Below, in pieces: positions 24,550 through 32,968 of a DNA stretch of 37,489 nt. Under the pieces are notes generated by a model. It worked only from the letters and a program-made list of their open reading frames with translations. It made no database searches and was not told the DNA's origin. The translations under genes and the position numbers were made by a program. The stretch covers positions 1-37,489 of the forward strand of contig JAMCWE010000185.1 in NCBI GenBank assembly GCA_023475265.1, given 5' to 3'. The DNA is from Bacteroidota bacterium (GTDB lineage: Bacteria > Bacteroidota > Ignavibacteria > Ignavibacteriales > Ignavibacteriaceae). The number at the start of each line of letters is the position of its first letter. Positions within the stretch are counted from its first letter, which is position 1.

Positions 24550-26568
24550 CTATTTTAATTCAACCCAATTGTTATCTTCTTTTATTAATTCAATTAATGA
24601 ATCGACAGCTTCATCAGAAGAAATATTTCTGCGAACTATTTCTTTTCCGCGGTAAAGAGTTATCTTCCCAATTCCCGATCCAACATAACCATAGTCAGCA
24701 TCAGCCATTTCGCCGGGGCCATTAACAATACATCCCATGATAGCTATTTTTACTCCTTTTAAGTGCTCTGTTCTTTTTCTAATTTTTTCTGTAGTGGATT
24801 GTAAATCAAATAATGTTCTTCCACATGAGGGGCATGCAATATATTCTGTTTTTGAAATTCTTACTCGCGCAGCTTGTAAAATTCCGAATAATATTCTGTT
24901 AACAATTTTTTCTTTTGTTTCTGTATCCTTAACAAAATTATGTATTAAATTATTTTCATTAAGCGCAGTAGTTTCACCGTCTTCATTTTTTATTTCATCT
25001 ACATTTATCCAAACGCCATCACCAAAACCTTCGATTAATAAAGCACCTAAGTCTGTTGAAGAATATAATCTCAGATTTTCTAAATCAATATTCTTATAAT
25101 TTCGTTTTATGATAACCGGATTATAAATATCTTTTTCAAGCAGATCGATAAAAAATCTTCTCTGTTCTGCCATACCATGTAAATTATCTGTGGTCAAAAC
25201 AATTACAACTGTTTTATCATTCCTTATTTCATTTAATAAATCACTTGTAAAAGAATTAATATTTCCTTCAATAAGGTTTAATGATTCTGATTTTTTAATA
25301 GATTTAAAAAACTCATTTGTAGAAAACAAAGGATGACTTTGAAATTGGTTATCTAACCTAAGCCAAGACTCATAATCATAAATTGCTTTTAATGATATTG
25401 GAAGAACGATAGAAGATTTATTTTTCCCGAGATAAATAAAATCCGGCGATCCATCGCTAACATTCCATTTGTCGGAAGATGAATTGTATGAGTAACCAAT
25501 TGAAAGCAAATCATCGTAACTACTAATACCAATTGAATTAAAATCTGCAACAACTCTTGGAACGTTATACCCGCCAATATTATAAACTTCAAAAGAATTT
25601 CTTCTTGTGTAATTAAAAGGATCGTAAGGAATTTTTTCAATTGATTTAATTTGCTGATGTTCTGATCTATTTTTATATCTATTTACTAAACGAATGGCAA
25701 CCGGTGCTTCGAATTCAGGATCTTCCGTAAGTGAAACTCGAACGGTATCTCCAATACCATCTTCAAGTAAAGCGCCTATTCCTAGCGCAGATTTAATCCT
25801 GCCATCTTCGCCGCCTCCAGCTTCCGTCACTCCAAGATGAAGGGGATAGCTCATTCCTTCTTCTGCCATTTTATTTATAAGCAATCTGTAAGCTTGAACC
25901 ATGACTTGCGGATTACTTGCCTTCATCGAAAGCACTATGCTATAATAATCTAGCTCCTCGCATATTCGAACAAACTCCAAAGCAGATTCTACCATACCAA
26001 GCGGAGTATCTCCGTACCGGCTCATAATTCTATCTGATAAAGAACCATGATTTGTTCCAATCCGCATTGCTGTTCCGTACTCCTTACAAATTTTTACCAG
26101 CGGAGAAAATCTTTCTTTTATTCTATCAAGCTCAGCGTTATATTCGTTATCCGTGTATTCAATCGTTAGAAATTTTTTCCTATCGATATAATTTCCGGGA
26201 TTCACTCTAACTTTCTCTACAATTCTAGCAGCAAGCTCAGCGGCGTTTGGAGTGAAATGAATATCGGCAATTAAAGGAACATCAAATCCACGGTTTCTTA
26301 ATTCTTTTTTTATAGCTTCAAGATTTTGTGCTTCAAGTTTACTAGGAGCTGTTATTCTTACATAGTCACAACCGGATTCAACCATTCTAATAGTTTGTTC
26401 AACTGTGGCTTTTGTATCCATCGTGTCTGTTGTCGTCATTGATTGAATTCTGATTGGATTATCAGCTCCCAATGGAATATTACCAATATTTACTTCCCTA
26501 GTTTTTAAGCGTGAATATTCTGTTAAACTATTACAGTATTTTTTAATTTTTTGGATTGAGTCAATCAT
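24550..26568 (-). CDS. ispG: 4-hydroxy-3-methylbut-2-enyl diphosphate synthase, long form
   Basis: This iron-sulphur enzyme forms HMBPP from the cyclic diphosphate MEcPP, the penultimate MEP-pathway step. The 672-residue form has an extra domain (about 290-530) between the TIM barrel and the cluster-binding domain, as in Bacteroidota, Chlorobi and plants. The barrel shows VNIGNIPLGADNPIRIQSMT near the N-terminus, VRVNPGNY and LHLGVTEAGGGEDG. Cluster ligands are Cys579 and Cys582 (CPSCGRTL) and Cys613 (GCIVNGPGEM) with Glu620. dxr in the same window serves the same pathway. It is a single gene, upstream of the Nif3-like gene and separated from it by a terminator. Confidence 0.97.
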   Translation of the reverse strand: MIDSIQKIKKYCNSLTEYSRLKTREVNIGNIPLGADNPIRIQSMTTTDTMDTKATVEQTIRMVESGCDYVRITAPSKLEAQNLEAIKKELRNRGFDVPLIADIHFTPNAAELAARIVEKVRVNPGNYIDRKKFLTIEYTDNEYNAELDRIKERFSPLVKICKEYGTAMRIGTNHGSLSDRIMSRYGDTPLGMVESALEFVRICEELDYYSIVLSMKASNPQVMVQAYRLLINKMAEEGMSYPLHLGVTEAGGGEDGRIKSALGIGALLEDGIGDTVRVSLTEDPEFEAPVAIRLVNRYKNRSEHQQIKSIEKIPYDPFNYTRRNSFEVYNIGGYNVPRVVADFNSIGISSYDDLLSIGYSYNSSSDKWNVSDGSPDFIYLGKNKSSIVLPISLKAIYDYESWLRLDNQFQSHPLFSTNEFFKSIKKSESLNLIEGNINSFTSDLLNEIRNDKTVVIVLTTDNLHGMAEQRRFFIDLLEKDIYNPVIIKRNYKNIDLENLRLYSSTDLGALLIEGFGDGVWINVDEIKNEDGETTALNENNLIHNFVKDTETKEKIVNRILFGILQAARVRISKTEYIACPSCGRTLFDLQSTTEKIRKRTEHLKGVKIAIMGCIVNGPGEMADADYGYVGSGIGKITLYRGKEIVRRNISSDEAVDSLIELIKEDNNWVELK

Positions 26569-26863
26569 TTTTCTTTTTATTTAATTATCAACGTTTTAGA
26601 TATTGTGTATTCTTTATTAATAAACTTTTAAACATTCATAGAAATCATTGATGTCTGGTATTCATATTAAGAATATAATTTGTGAGTATTGAAAGTATAT
26701 ATCCGCATTAAATAATCGAATTGAATCAGTTCTAGTAAAATTTTGATTTCTATATTGCAAAGAAAAATAGAATATTAAAATGCTATTTATTATCACTCCA
26801 AATTAATTGTTCAAAAATTATTATTTGAAATATAATCATTGTTTAAAACGAAAGAAAACCTAA

Positions 26864-27421
26864 TCAGTTTGACAATTGATTTATAAAGCCCGGGCGCATT
26901 TTGAACAATGAATCCTGAATCGATGATGGTTTCAATTGTTGTTTCTGAAATTCATATAGGAAATCTCCTAATGATGAATTTAACCAGCTTAAAATTGGTT
27001 TTTCTTTTAGAAATTCTACATGTTTTATTCTATAAAGTTCGATTGCGCCTTTACACATTGGGCAAGGTTCAAGAGTTGAAATAAGTAAAAGTGAATCGCG
27101 GTTGAGATTCATAAAGTTTGTAAATCCCTCGTTTTTGATCGCATCCGAAATTGCATTTATTTCTGCATGTCCGCCAGCATCATAATTTCTAAACACAGTG
27201 TTATAACCTCTACCAATTATTTGTTCTTTATAAACGACTATTGCGGAAATAGGAACATCATTAGTTCTGAGCGCTTCCTTAGCTAATTCTATCAACTCAT
27301 TTTTATATTCGCTTTTAATTTTATTTTTATCAAACAGGTTATAAAATTGTGTTTTAAAAATAGAGGCCACAAAAAAAATAAATAGAAAAAACCAGATGGC
27401 TATCCGTAAGAATTTTCTCAT
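26864..27421 (-). CDS. Membrane-anchored nucleoside/deoxycytidylate-deaminase-family protein
   Basis: The 185-residue zinc deaminase has the complete catalytic set: His85 and Glu87 (GGHAEINA) and Cys120 and Cys123 (EPCPMC). The PCxxC and HAE spacing fits the guanine or tRNA-adenosine deaminase branch. It begins with a hydrophobic segment (about 6-22, LRIAIWFFLFIFFVASIF) behind a basic start, which is unusual for a family of soluble enzymes. The deaminase core would then be outside the cytoplasm, or the protein could be an inner-membrane anchored form. The substrate is unknown. It stands alone, divergent from dnaG. Confidence 0.85.
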   Translation of the reverse strand: MRKFLRIAIWFFLFIFFVASIFKTQFYNLFDKNKIKSEYKNELIELAKEALRTNDVPISAIVVYKEQIIGRGYNTVFRNYDAGGHAEINAISDAIKNEGFTNFMNLNRDSLLLISTLEPCPMCKGAIELYRIKHVEFLKEKPILSWLNSSLGDFLYEFQKQQLKPSSIQDSLFKMRPGFINQLSN

Positions 27422-27749
27422 ATCATACTCGCTTCGAAATGTTAATAAAAATTTCTAATTTAATTCTAACCGGTCAAATATTACGCCTGGAACAATTCGT
27501 ATTGCTAATTCTTATTCATAGTAATTTACGGAATTTTAAAGGACGAAGTCTAATAAAAAGATTGAGCTATGATTTTCTTTCTATAATCAATCTAAAATTC
27601 GAATAATCAATTGATAAAATTTTTTTAAAAGAATTGTCTATTAATTTTAGTAAGAATCTTATTGCCGAATTTTATTAAATTAGAATTGTGAAATATTATA
27701 CCTCGAAATTTCTACGAGTCATCTTTTAAAATGGAATATCTGAGTCCGC
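27422..27749. other. Divergent intergenic region, no gene seen
   Basis: The 328 bases separate the deaminase (minus) from dnaG (plus) and must carry at least one promoter for each. They are very AT-rich. A TTG (27661-27663), then TAGAATTG about 17 bases later (27681-27688), is one base away from the TAnnTTTG promoter pattern and could serve dnaG. A short direct repeat of ATAATCAAT occurs near 27581-27612. No RNA gene or longer open frame is convincing. Confidence 0.5.
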
Positions 27750-29627
27750 ATGAGAATATCTGAAAACAAGATTGAAGAAATCCGCATTACCGCAAATATT
27801 GTTGACGTAATTTCCGAATATGTACAATTAAGGAAAAGGGGGAAAAATTATATAGGTCTTTGTCCGTTTCATTCTGAAAAAACTCCTTCGTTTACTGTGA
27901 GTGAAGAAAAGCAAATGTTCAATTGCTTTGGTTGTCATAAGGGAGGCAACGTTTACAAATTCTTAATGGAATATGAAAAAATTTCTTTTATTGAATCAGT
28001 ACAAGAACTCGCTCAAAAGTATGGAATAAATATTGAACTTGATGAGGAATCTTCTGGCAGGCAAAGTGAACAAGAAATTCTTTATGATATCAATACCGAA
28101 GCGGCTCGATATTTTTCAAACAATCTTTTAAATCACCCTGAAACAGAAATTGCCAGAGAATATTTTCAAAAAAGAAAGATTAAACCTCAAACATTACGTT
28201 CATTTGGATTAGGTTACGCATTTCCCGGCTGGGATCATTTTGTAAATTACGCGCAAGAAAGAAAAATTGATCTGGAACGCGCGATTGCATTAGGATTAAT
28301 TGGGCAAAGTACTGATGGGAGACTTTACGATAAATTTCCAGGTAGAATTATATTCCCAATTTTTTCTCCAAACGGAAGAGTTGTTGCTTTTGCCGGAAGA
28401 ATAATTGAGAACAAGGAAAACGCAGCAAAATATCTCAACTCCCCAGAATCATTGATATATATAAAAGGAAGAATTCTTTATGGACTTTCGCATGCAAAAG
28501 ATGAAATAAGAAAATTAGATAAAGCTATTCTCGTCGAAGGATATATGGATTTAATATCGCTCCACCAAAGCGGAATTAAAAATGTTGTTGCTGTTTCCGG
28601 CACGGCACTAACGGAAGAACAAGTGCAGCTTCTTTCCCGTTACACAAAAAATGTGGTGCTTCTATTTGACGCCGATACAGCGGGCATCAAAGCTTCGATG
28701 AGAAGCATTGAACTTCTTCTGAAAAAAGATATGGAAATAAAAATTGCTTCTTTGCCTGCAGGCGAAGATCCGGATTCATTTGTGAATAATTACGGGCGTG
28801 AAAAATTTGAAGAGGTAATTAAAAAGGCTCAGAATTTTTTGGAATACCAATCAGCATATTTTGAATCTAAGGGAATGTTTGACGATCCGTCGAAAACAGC
28901 CGAAGCGATTAGAGAGCTTGTAAAACCGGTTTCAATAATTAATGACGAATTAAAAAGAAGCTTGCTGATAAAAACTATTGCAAAGAAATTTAACCTTAGG
29001 GAAAAGCTTTTAGAAAATGAACTTGATAAAGCCATCCAATCTGCCGGAAAACAAATTACTAATGAAGAAAGAATTAAAAACAAAGAATTAATTAAGAAGA
29101 ATGTTGAGACTAAATTACAAAATGATAAAAAAATTTCTCCACGAATATTAAGACTAGAAAAAGAAATCATTAAGCTTCTTTTCGAAGGCAATAAAGAAGT
29201 TGTTGAATATATATCTTCCCGCATACCGATTGAAGATTTTTCAGCGGAAGCTCATACGAAAATAGCAGAGCTTGTTTATAACGCCTGCAACAACAACGAA
29301 GAAATAATTGCCGGCTCATTGATTGAAAAAATTAATAATGAAGAACTTCAATTATTTATTCGCGATTTAATTTTCGATAAATATTCTATTAGCAGGAACT
29401 GGGAAGATATTTATCCCGGATTGCCTCATGAGAAAATTTTACAGAAGATTTCAGTTGATACCGTTAAAAGATATCTCGTCGAAAAAATCAATTATATTAT
29501 AAAAATTAATTTAAAATTAATTGAATCGACTGAAGATGAAAATGAGAGGTTTGAATTAATGAAGCTTATCTCAAATCTTGAAAAAGAAAAAATGAAAGTT
29601 AAACAAGAAACAAACTTAGAGAGCTAA
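27750..29627 (+). CDS. dnaG: DNA primase DnaG
   Basis: Synthesises RNA primers for DNA replication. In this 625-residue protein, the zinc-binding domain has Cys38, His41, Cys59 and Cys62 (CPFHSEKTPSF and CFGCHKGG). The catalytic TOPRIM domain carries ILVEGYMDLISL with the acidic Glu and VLLFDADTAG with the paired Asp residues. The C-terminal helicase-interacting part (about 450-625) is Lys- and Glu-rich and less conserved. The ATG is preceded by a weak ribosome site. It is a single gene here, with no rpoD or rpsU next to it. Confidence 0.97.
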   Translation: MRISENKIEEIRITANIVDVISEYVQLRKRGKNYIGLCPFHSEKTPSFTVSEEKQMFNCFGCHKGGNVYKFLMEYEKISFIESVQELAQKYGINIELDEESSGRQSEQEILYDINTEAARYFSNNLLNHPETEIAREYFQKRKIKPQTLRSFGLGYAFPGWDHFVNYAQERKIDLERAIALGLIGQSTDGRLYDKFPGRIIFPIFSPNGRVVAFAGRIIENKENAAKYLNSPESLIYIKGRILYGLSHAKDEIRKLDKAILVEGYMDLISLHQSGIKNVVAVSGTALTEEQVQLLSRYTKNVVLLFDADTAGIKASMRSIELLLKKDMEIKIASLPAGEDPDSFVNNYGREKFEEVIKKAQNFLEYQSAYFESKGMFDDPSKTAEAIRELVKPVSIINDELKRSLLIKTIAKKFNLREKLLENELDKAIQSAGKQITNEERIKNKELIKKNVETKLQNDKKISPRILRLEKEIIKLLFEGNKEVVEYISSRIPIEDFSAEAHTKIAELVYNACNNNEEIIAGSLIEKINNEELQLFIRDLIFDKYSISRNWEDIYPGLPHEKILQKISVDTVKRYLVEKINYIIKINLKLIESTEDENERFELMKLISNLEKEKMKVKQETNLES

Positions 29628-29943
29628 TTCTATCTTATAATATAATTTTTTCTCCGCAGATCTTATTCCACCAAATGTTTTTCCATTTCAACCCAAAATT
29701 TTAATTTGATAAAATTTTTTATCCTTCAAAATTTAAGAAGTTGATTTATTTGCAATTTTGAAAGAATTCAATAAAAAAAATTTTCTTCCACTACGTACTT
29801 ATACTGATTCGCTGTATTACTTTCTTTTCTATATTACTTCATTTTAAATCTTTACAAAATGTTAGAGTGACAAACTTTGAAGAAGATTTTAAAAGGATCA
29901 TCAAAAAAATAATTATAATTAATCGATTTAATCTTGAGGGAAC
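29628..29943. other. Intergenic region, no gene seen
   Basis: The 316 bases between dnaG and the hypothetical gene are AT-rich with several A and T runs. AACTTTG near 29873 partly resembles a promoter -7 element, but the first base is not T. GAGGGAA immediately before 29944 is a good Shine-Dalgarno for the next gene. Nothing else stands out. Confidence 0.5.
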
Positions 29944-30918
29944 ATGAATAATCGTTTATATAAATTGTCTAAGGTGAAAGTTCAAAATGTTCAAGCAGCG
30001 GATGTTAAATATGTTGTTGAAAGCGCATATAAGATTGCTTTGAATTATTTGAAACAAGCCTATATACGTTATCAGAAATTAATTTTGCACAACGATCTTC
30101 AATTAGAAGATATCGCGATCGATTCTATTGCGCCTCTATTTATAAAAAATGATTCGGATCAATTTTATGTGCTTATAAATGCATACAACAATTGGAGCCC
30201 GCCGATTCAAACCGAAGAAGAAGCATTCTTTTTTCTAAATAAGATTGTTGCATCACGAATTGAACAGCATGTAACTGTTTTGTTAAGAGAATCTGATCCG
30301 GTATTTGGTAAAATATTGGATTCGGTAAATTACATTATTAAAAAAGAAGGGTGTAAGAAAATAAATTATTTGGGAATTATTTATGCCGTAAGAAATAATT
30401 GTAAAAAAATTTACGGAAGAGTAATCGATCAGGAGGAATTCGAAAATTTGCCTTCTCATTTATTTATGAATAAGAAAAATGTTTTTAATAATCTTTCTAA
30501 TCATATCGAAAATGAATTGGGATATTTTCCTGCAATACCAATCTTTTCATTTATGAAACAATTAAAGCATATTACATTATCCGAATATCAAAAAATGTAT
30601 CATGAAGAATTTTTTTATGATCAAATTGAAATAGAAGAATTTGTAAATATCGGGCTAAACAAAGCACAAGAAAAATTAGAAAATTTTTATTTAAAGAATA
30701 AGAAGCTGTCGGTTGTAGAGTTTAAATATTTTTCTAAAGCATTATCTGATATGGCAGCAGATTTAAAAAACGGCGGAATAAAACATGGGCTATTCGATTA
30801 TCTAAATATTTATTTTCCTACGCTTTCAAGAAAAAAATATAATTTAAAGTATCGCGATATTTTGGAATATGAATTGAAGATAATGAAGAAATCTATTATT
30901 GCTTCTCTTAACGCATAA
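29944..30918 (+). CDS. Hypothetical protein, all-helical
   Basis: I do not recognise this 324-residue protein. It is predicted from composition to be mostly helical, cytoplasmic and basic, with no signal peptide or membrane segment. The N-terminal half has a layout faintly like sigma-factor region 2: a helix ending LHNDLQLEDIAIDSIAPLF, then EEEAFFFLNKIVASRIEQHV. The C-terminal half contains LNKAQEKLENFYLKNKKLS, which could hold a further helical domain. A good Shine-Dalgarno (GAGGG) supports the start. It stands alone between dnaG and the ferredoxin gene. A regulatory or nucleic-acid role is only a guess. Confidence 0.8.
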   Translation: MNNRLYKLSKVKVQNVQAADVKYVVESAYKIALNYLKQAYIRYQKLILHNDLQLEDIAIDSIAPLFIKNDSDQFYVLINAYNNWSPPIQTEEEAFFFLNKIVASRIEQHVTVLLRESDPVFGKILDSVNYIIKKEGCKKINYLGIIYAVRNNCKKIYGRVIDQEEFENLPSHLFMNKKNVFNNLSNHIENELGYFPAIPIFSFMKQLKHITLSEYQKMYHEEFFYDQIEIEEFVNIGLNKAQEKLENFYLKNKKLSVVEFKYFSKALSDMAADLKNGGIKHGLFDYLNIYFPTLSRKKYNLKYRDILEYELKIMKKSIIASLNA

Positions 30919-31035
30919 ATATTTGGAATGTAAAAGCTTGTTGGCTGTCTTTTTATTAAGCTCTTCATTAATTATCTTTATGCTAAAATTAAAAGAAAAG
31001 TTTAAATGTTTCGCCAGGCAAAAAACGGTAAATTA

Positions 31036-31224
31036 ATGATCGAAATTCTTCCGGATAAATGTGACTTCTGCGGATGCTGCGTTGGAGTGTGTCCTGAAGA
31101 TGCAATTGAATTAAAGGAAGCGGAAATTTTTATAATTGATAAACGATGCACTAATTGCGCAAAGTGTGTTTGGAGCTGTCCGATAGAAGTAATTCGATTT
31201 AATAAAGAAGGCGTTTCACTTTAA
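31036..31224 (+). CDS. 2[4Fe-4S] ferredoxin
   Basis: The 62-residue electron carrier has two classical clusters: Cys9, 12, 15 and 19 (CDFCGCCVGVCP) and Cys38, 41, 44 and 48 (CTNCAKCVWSCP). The ATG at 31036 is chosen because the sequence MIEILPDKC is typical of a short ferredoxin; the frame opens earlier at 31006 with ten unconserved residues. It is followed by a four-helix-bundle gene and then a geranylgeranyl reductase-family flavoprotein. Since archaeal relatives of that reductase take electrons from an adjacent ferredoxin, this protein is a plausible donor. Confidence 0.93.
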   Translation: MIEILPDKCDFCGCCVGVCPEDAIELKEAEIFIIDKRCTNCAKCVWSCPIEVIRFNKEGVSL

Positions 31225-31338
31225 GTTCTTTCTCCTAAGGTCAAGCTTCAAATTGTAAAAGTATGCAATTATCAATAGGCAATGAACAAACTGAACAGAT
31301 GGTAATAATAAACCAAATCTTAGAAGGGAATTAAAATC

Positions 31339-31722
31339 ATGAATTCAGATTTTAAAGAATTAACGGTTTATAAAAAAGCATTTACATTAGCTATGCAAGC
31401 ATTTAACATAACAAAGAACTTTCCCAAGGAAGAAAAATATTCTTTGACCGGACAAATTCGGAGATCATCCCGATCGGTTTGTAGCAACGTTGCCGAAGGT
31501 TATAGGAAAAGACTTTATGAAGCTCACTTTATTTCTAAGATTTCCGATGCTGATATGGAAAACAGTGAAACGCAAGTATGGTTGGATTTTTCATTGGCTT
31601 GTGATTATATAACTCATGATATTTATTCTCAAATGTGCAATCAATCTCAAGAGATTGGTAAATTATTAAATCACATGATAGAATTTCCTGAGAAGTATTT
31701 GAGAAAATCAGATAAAAATTGA
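31339..31722 (+). CDS. Four-helix-bundle protein (S23 / rRNA-intervening-sequence family)
   Basis: The 127-residue protein has the family pattern: FKELTVYKKAFTLAMQAF at the start, GQIRRSSRSVCSNVAEGY in the middle and a SDADMENSETQVWLDFSLAC segment. The family is named after ORFs in intervening sequences of 23S rRNA genes, but most copies are scattered in genomes and have no known function; a homopentameric bundle has been described. It has a good ribosome site (GAAGGGA) before the ATG. It sits between the ferredoxin and reductase genes, and imperfect inverted repeats flank it (31274-31286 and 31719-31731, 11 of 13), suggesting that it arrived as a unit. Confidence 0.92.
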   Translation: MNSDFKELTVYKKAFTLAMQAFNITKNFPKEEKYSLTGQIRRSSRSVCSNVAEGYRKRLYEAHFISKISDADMENSETQVWLDFSLACDYITHDIYSQMCNQSQEIGKLLNHMIEFPEKYLRKSDKN

Positions 31723-31787
31723 TTACCTATTGCGTACTAACTTCTTGTGCTTGATTGTAGAATTTAAAAGATTAAAATTACTAGCAA

Positions 31788-32954
31788 ATGAAAATTGAAT
31801 ACGATATAATTGTTGTTGGCGCCGGACCTGCAGGTTCGATGGCAGCGCGCTTTGCCGCTGAAAAAGGTGTCTCAGTTCTAATGCTTGAAAAAGACAGAGA
31901 TGTTGGATATCCCGTTCGTTGCGGTGAAGCGATAAGTAAAGCAGGCGTTGAAGAATTTATTTCTTCAGATGAAAAATGGATCACTGCACACATAAACAAA
32001 TTTTCTTTAAACTCTCCTGATGGTTCCGAAGCAGTTGTTGAATTTAACGATGCCGGCTATGTTCTTGAAAGAAGAATATTTGATTATGAGCTTGCAAAAA
32101 CTGCTGCTAATGCAGGTGCTGAAATTTTAACTCGAGCTTATGTTAATGGTTTGTTAATTGAAAACGATAAAGTATGCGGTGTAAAATATGAGTATCGTGG
32201 TGAGCAAAAAGAACTAAAGGCAAAAATTGTAATTGGAGCCGATGGAGTTGAATCCAGAATTGGAAGATGGGCAGGATTAAAAACTCATATTCATTTTAAA
32301 GACATGGAATGCTGCGCTCAGGTAACAGCCTCAAACATTAAAATTGATTCCGATACATTGTATTTTTATTTTGGTCAGCAATATGCACCTGGAGGTTATT
32401 TTTGGGTTTTTCCAAAAGGAAAAAATATTGCCAACATTGGATTAGGCGTGAGCGGAATGGTTGGGAAAAAGAGATCCGCGCTATCTTACCTTAATAACTT
32501 CATGGACAATAATTATCCAGCCGCACCTGTGCTCACTTCAATTGCAGGCGGTGTTCCAAGTACAGTTACATTGAAAAAAATTTCGTCGCCGGGTATAATG
32601 CTTGTCGGCGATGCAGCACGACAAGTTAATCCTCTCAGTGGCGGCGGAATTGCTTCCGGTATGATTGGCGGAAGCATTGCAGGAAGAATAGCTGGTGAAG
32701 CTGTTAAGATGAATAAGCTTGATCATATTTTAACTTATGATAAAGCGTGGCACGAAAGACTTGGAAAGCGTCATGAAACTTTCGAGAGAATAAAAAACGG
32801 AATCTATAATTTTAGTGATGAAAAGTTTAACAAGATTTCACATTCATTCAACAAGATTCCGAAAGATAAAAGAACTCTCGGCAGACTTTTTACAACGGCT
32901 TTAATTAATCAGCCTTCACTGCTTGTCGATATTGCAAAAGTTTTTGTCATTTAA
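31788..32954 (+). CDS. Geranylgeranyl reductase-family FAD-dependent oxidoreductase
   Basis: The 388-residue flavoprotein hydrogenates double bonds of isoprenoid chains in known relatives. The FAD-binding Rossmann motif GAGPAGSMAARFAAEKG is near 11-27. The second FAD motif IMLVGDAARQVNPLSGGG (about 267-284) includes the conserved GD. The substrate-site signature YFWVFPKGKNIANIGLG matches the YxWxFPKG hallmark of the family. Acceptors could be menaquinone side chains, polyprenyl lipids or carotenoid/chlorophyll precursors; the sequence does not decide. The 14-base gap to hemH suggests cotranscription with ferrochelatase, and the ferredoxin upstream is a plausible electron source. Confidence 0.9.
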   Translation: MKIEYDIIVVGAGPAGSMAARFAAEKGVSVLMLEKDRDVGYPVRCGEAISKAGVEEFISSDEKWITAHINKFSLNSPDGSEAVVEFNDAGYVLERRIFDYELAKTAANAGAEILTRAYVNGLLIENDKVCGVKYEYRGEQKELKAKIVIGADGVESRIGRWAGLKTHIHFKDMECCAQVTASNIKIDSDTLYFYFGQQYAPGGYFWVFPKGKNIANIGLGVSGMVGKKRSALSYLNNFMDNNYPAAPVLTSIAGGVPSTVTLKKISSPGIMLVGDAARQVNPLSGGGIASGMIGGSIAGRIAGEAVKMNKLDHILTYDKAWHERLGKRHETFERIKNGIYNFSDEKFNKISHSFNKIPKDKRTLGRLFTTALINQPSLLVDIAKVFVI

Positions 32955-32968
32955 TTATCTGAAAATTT

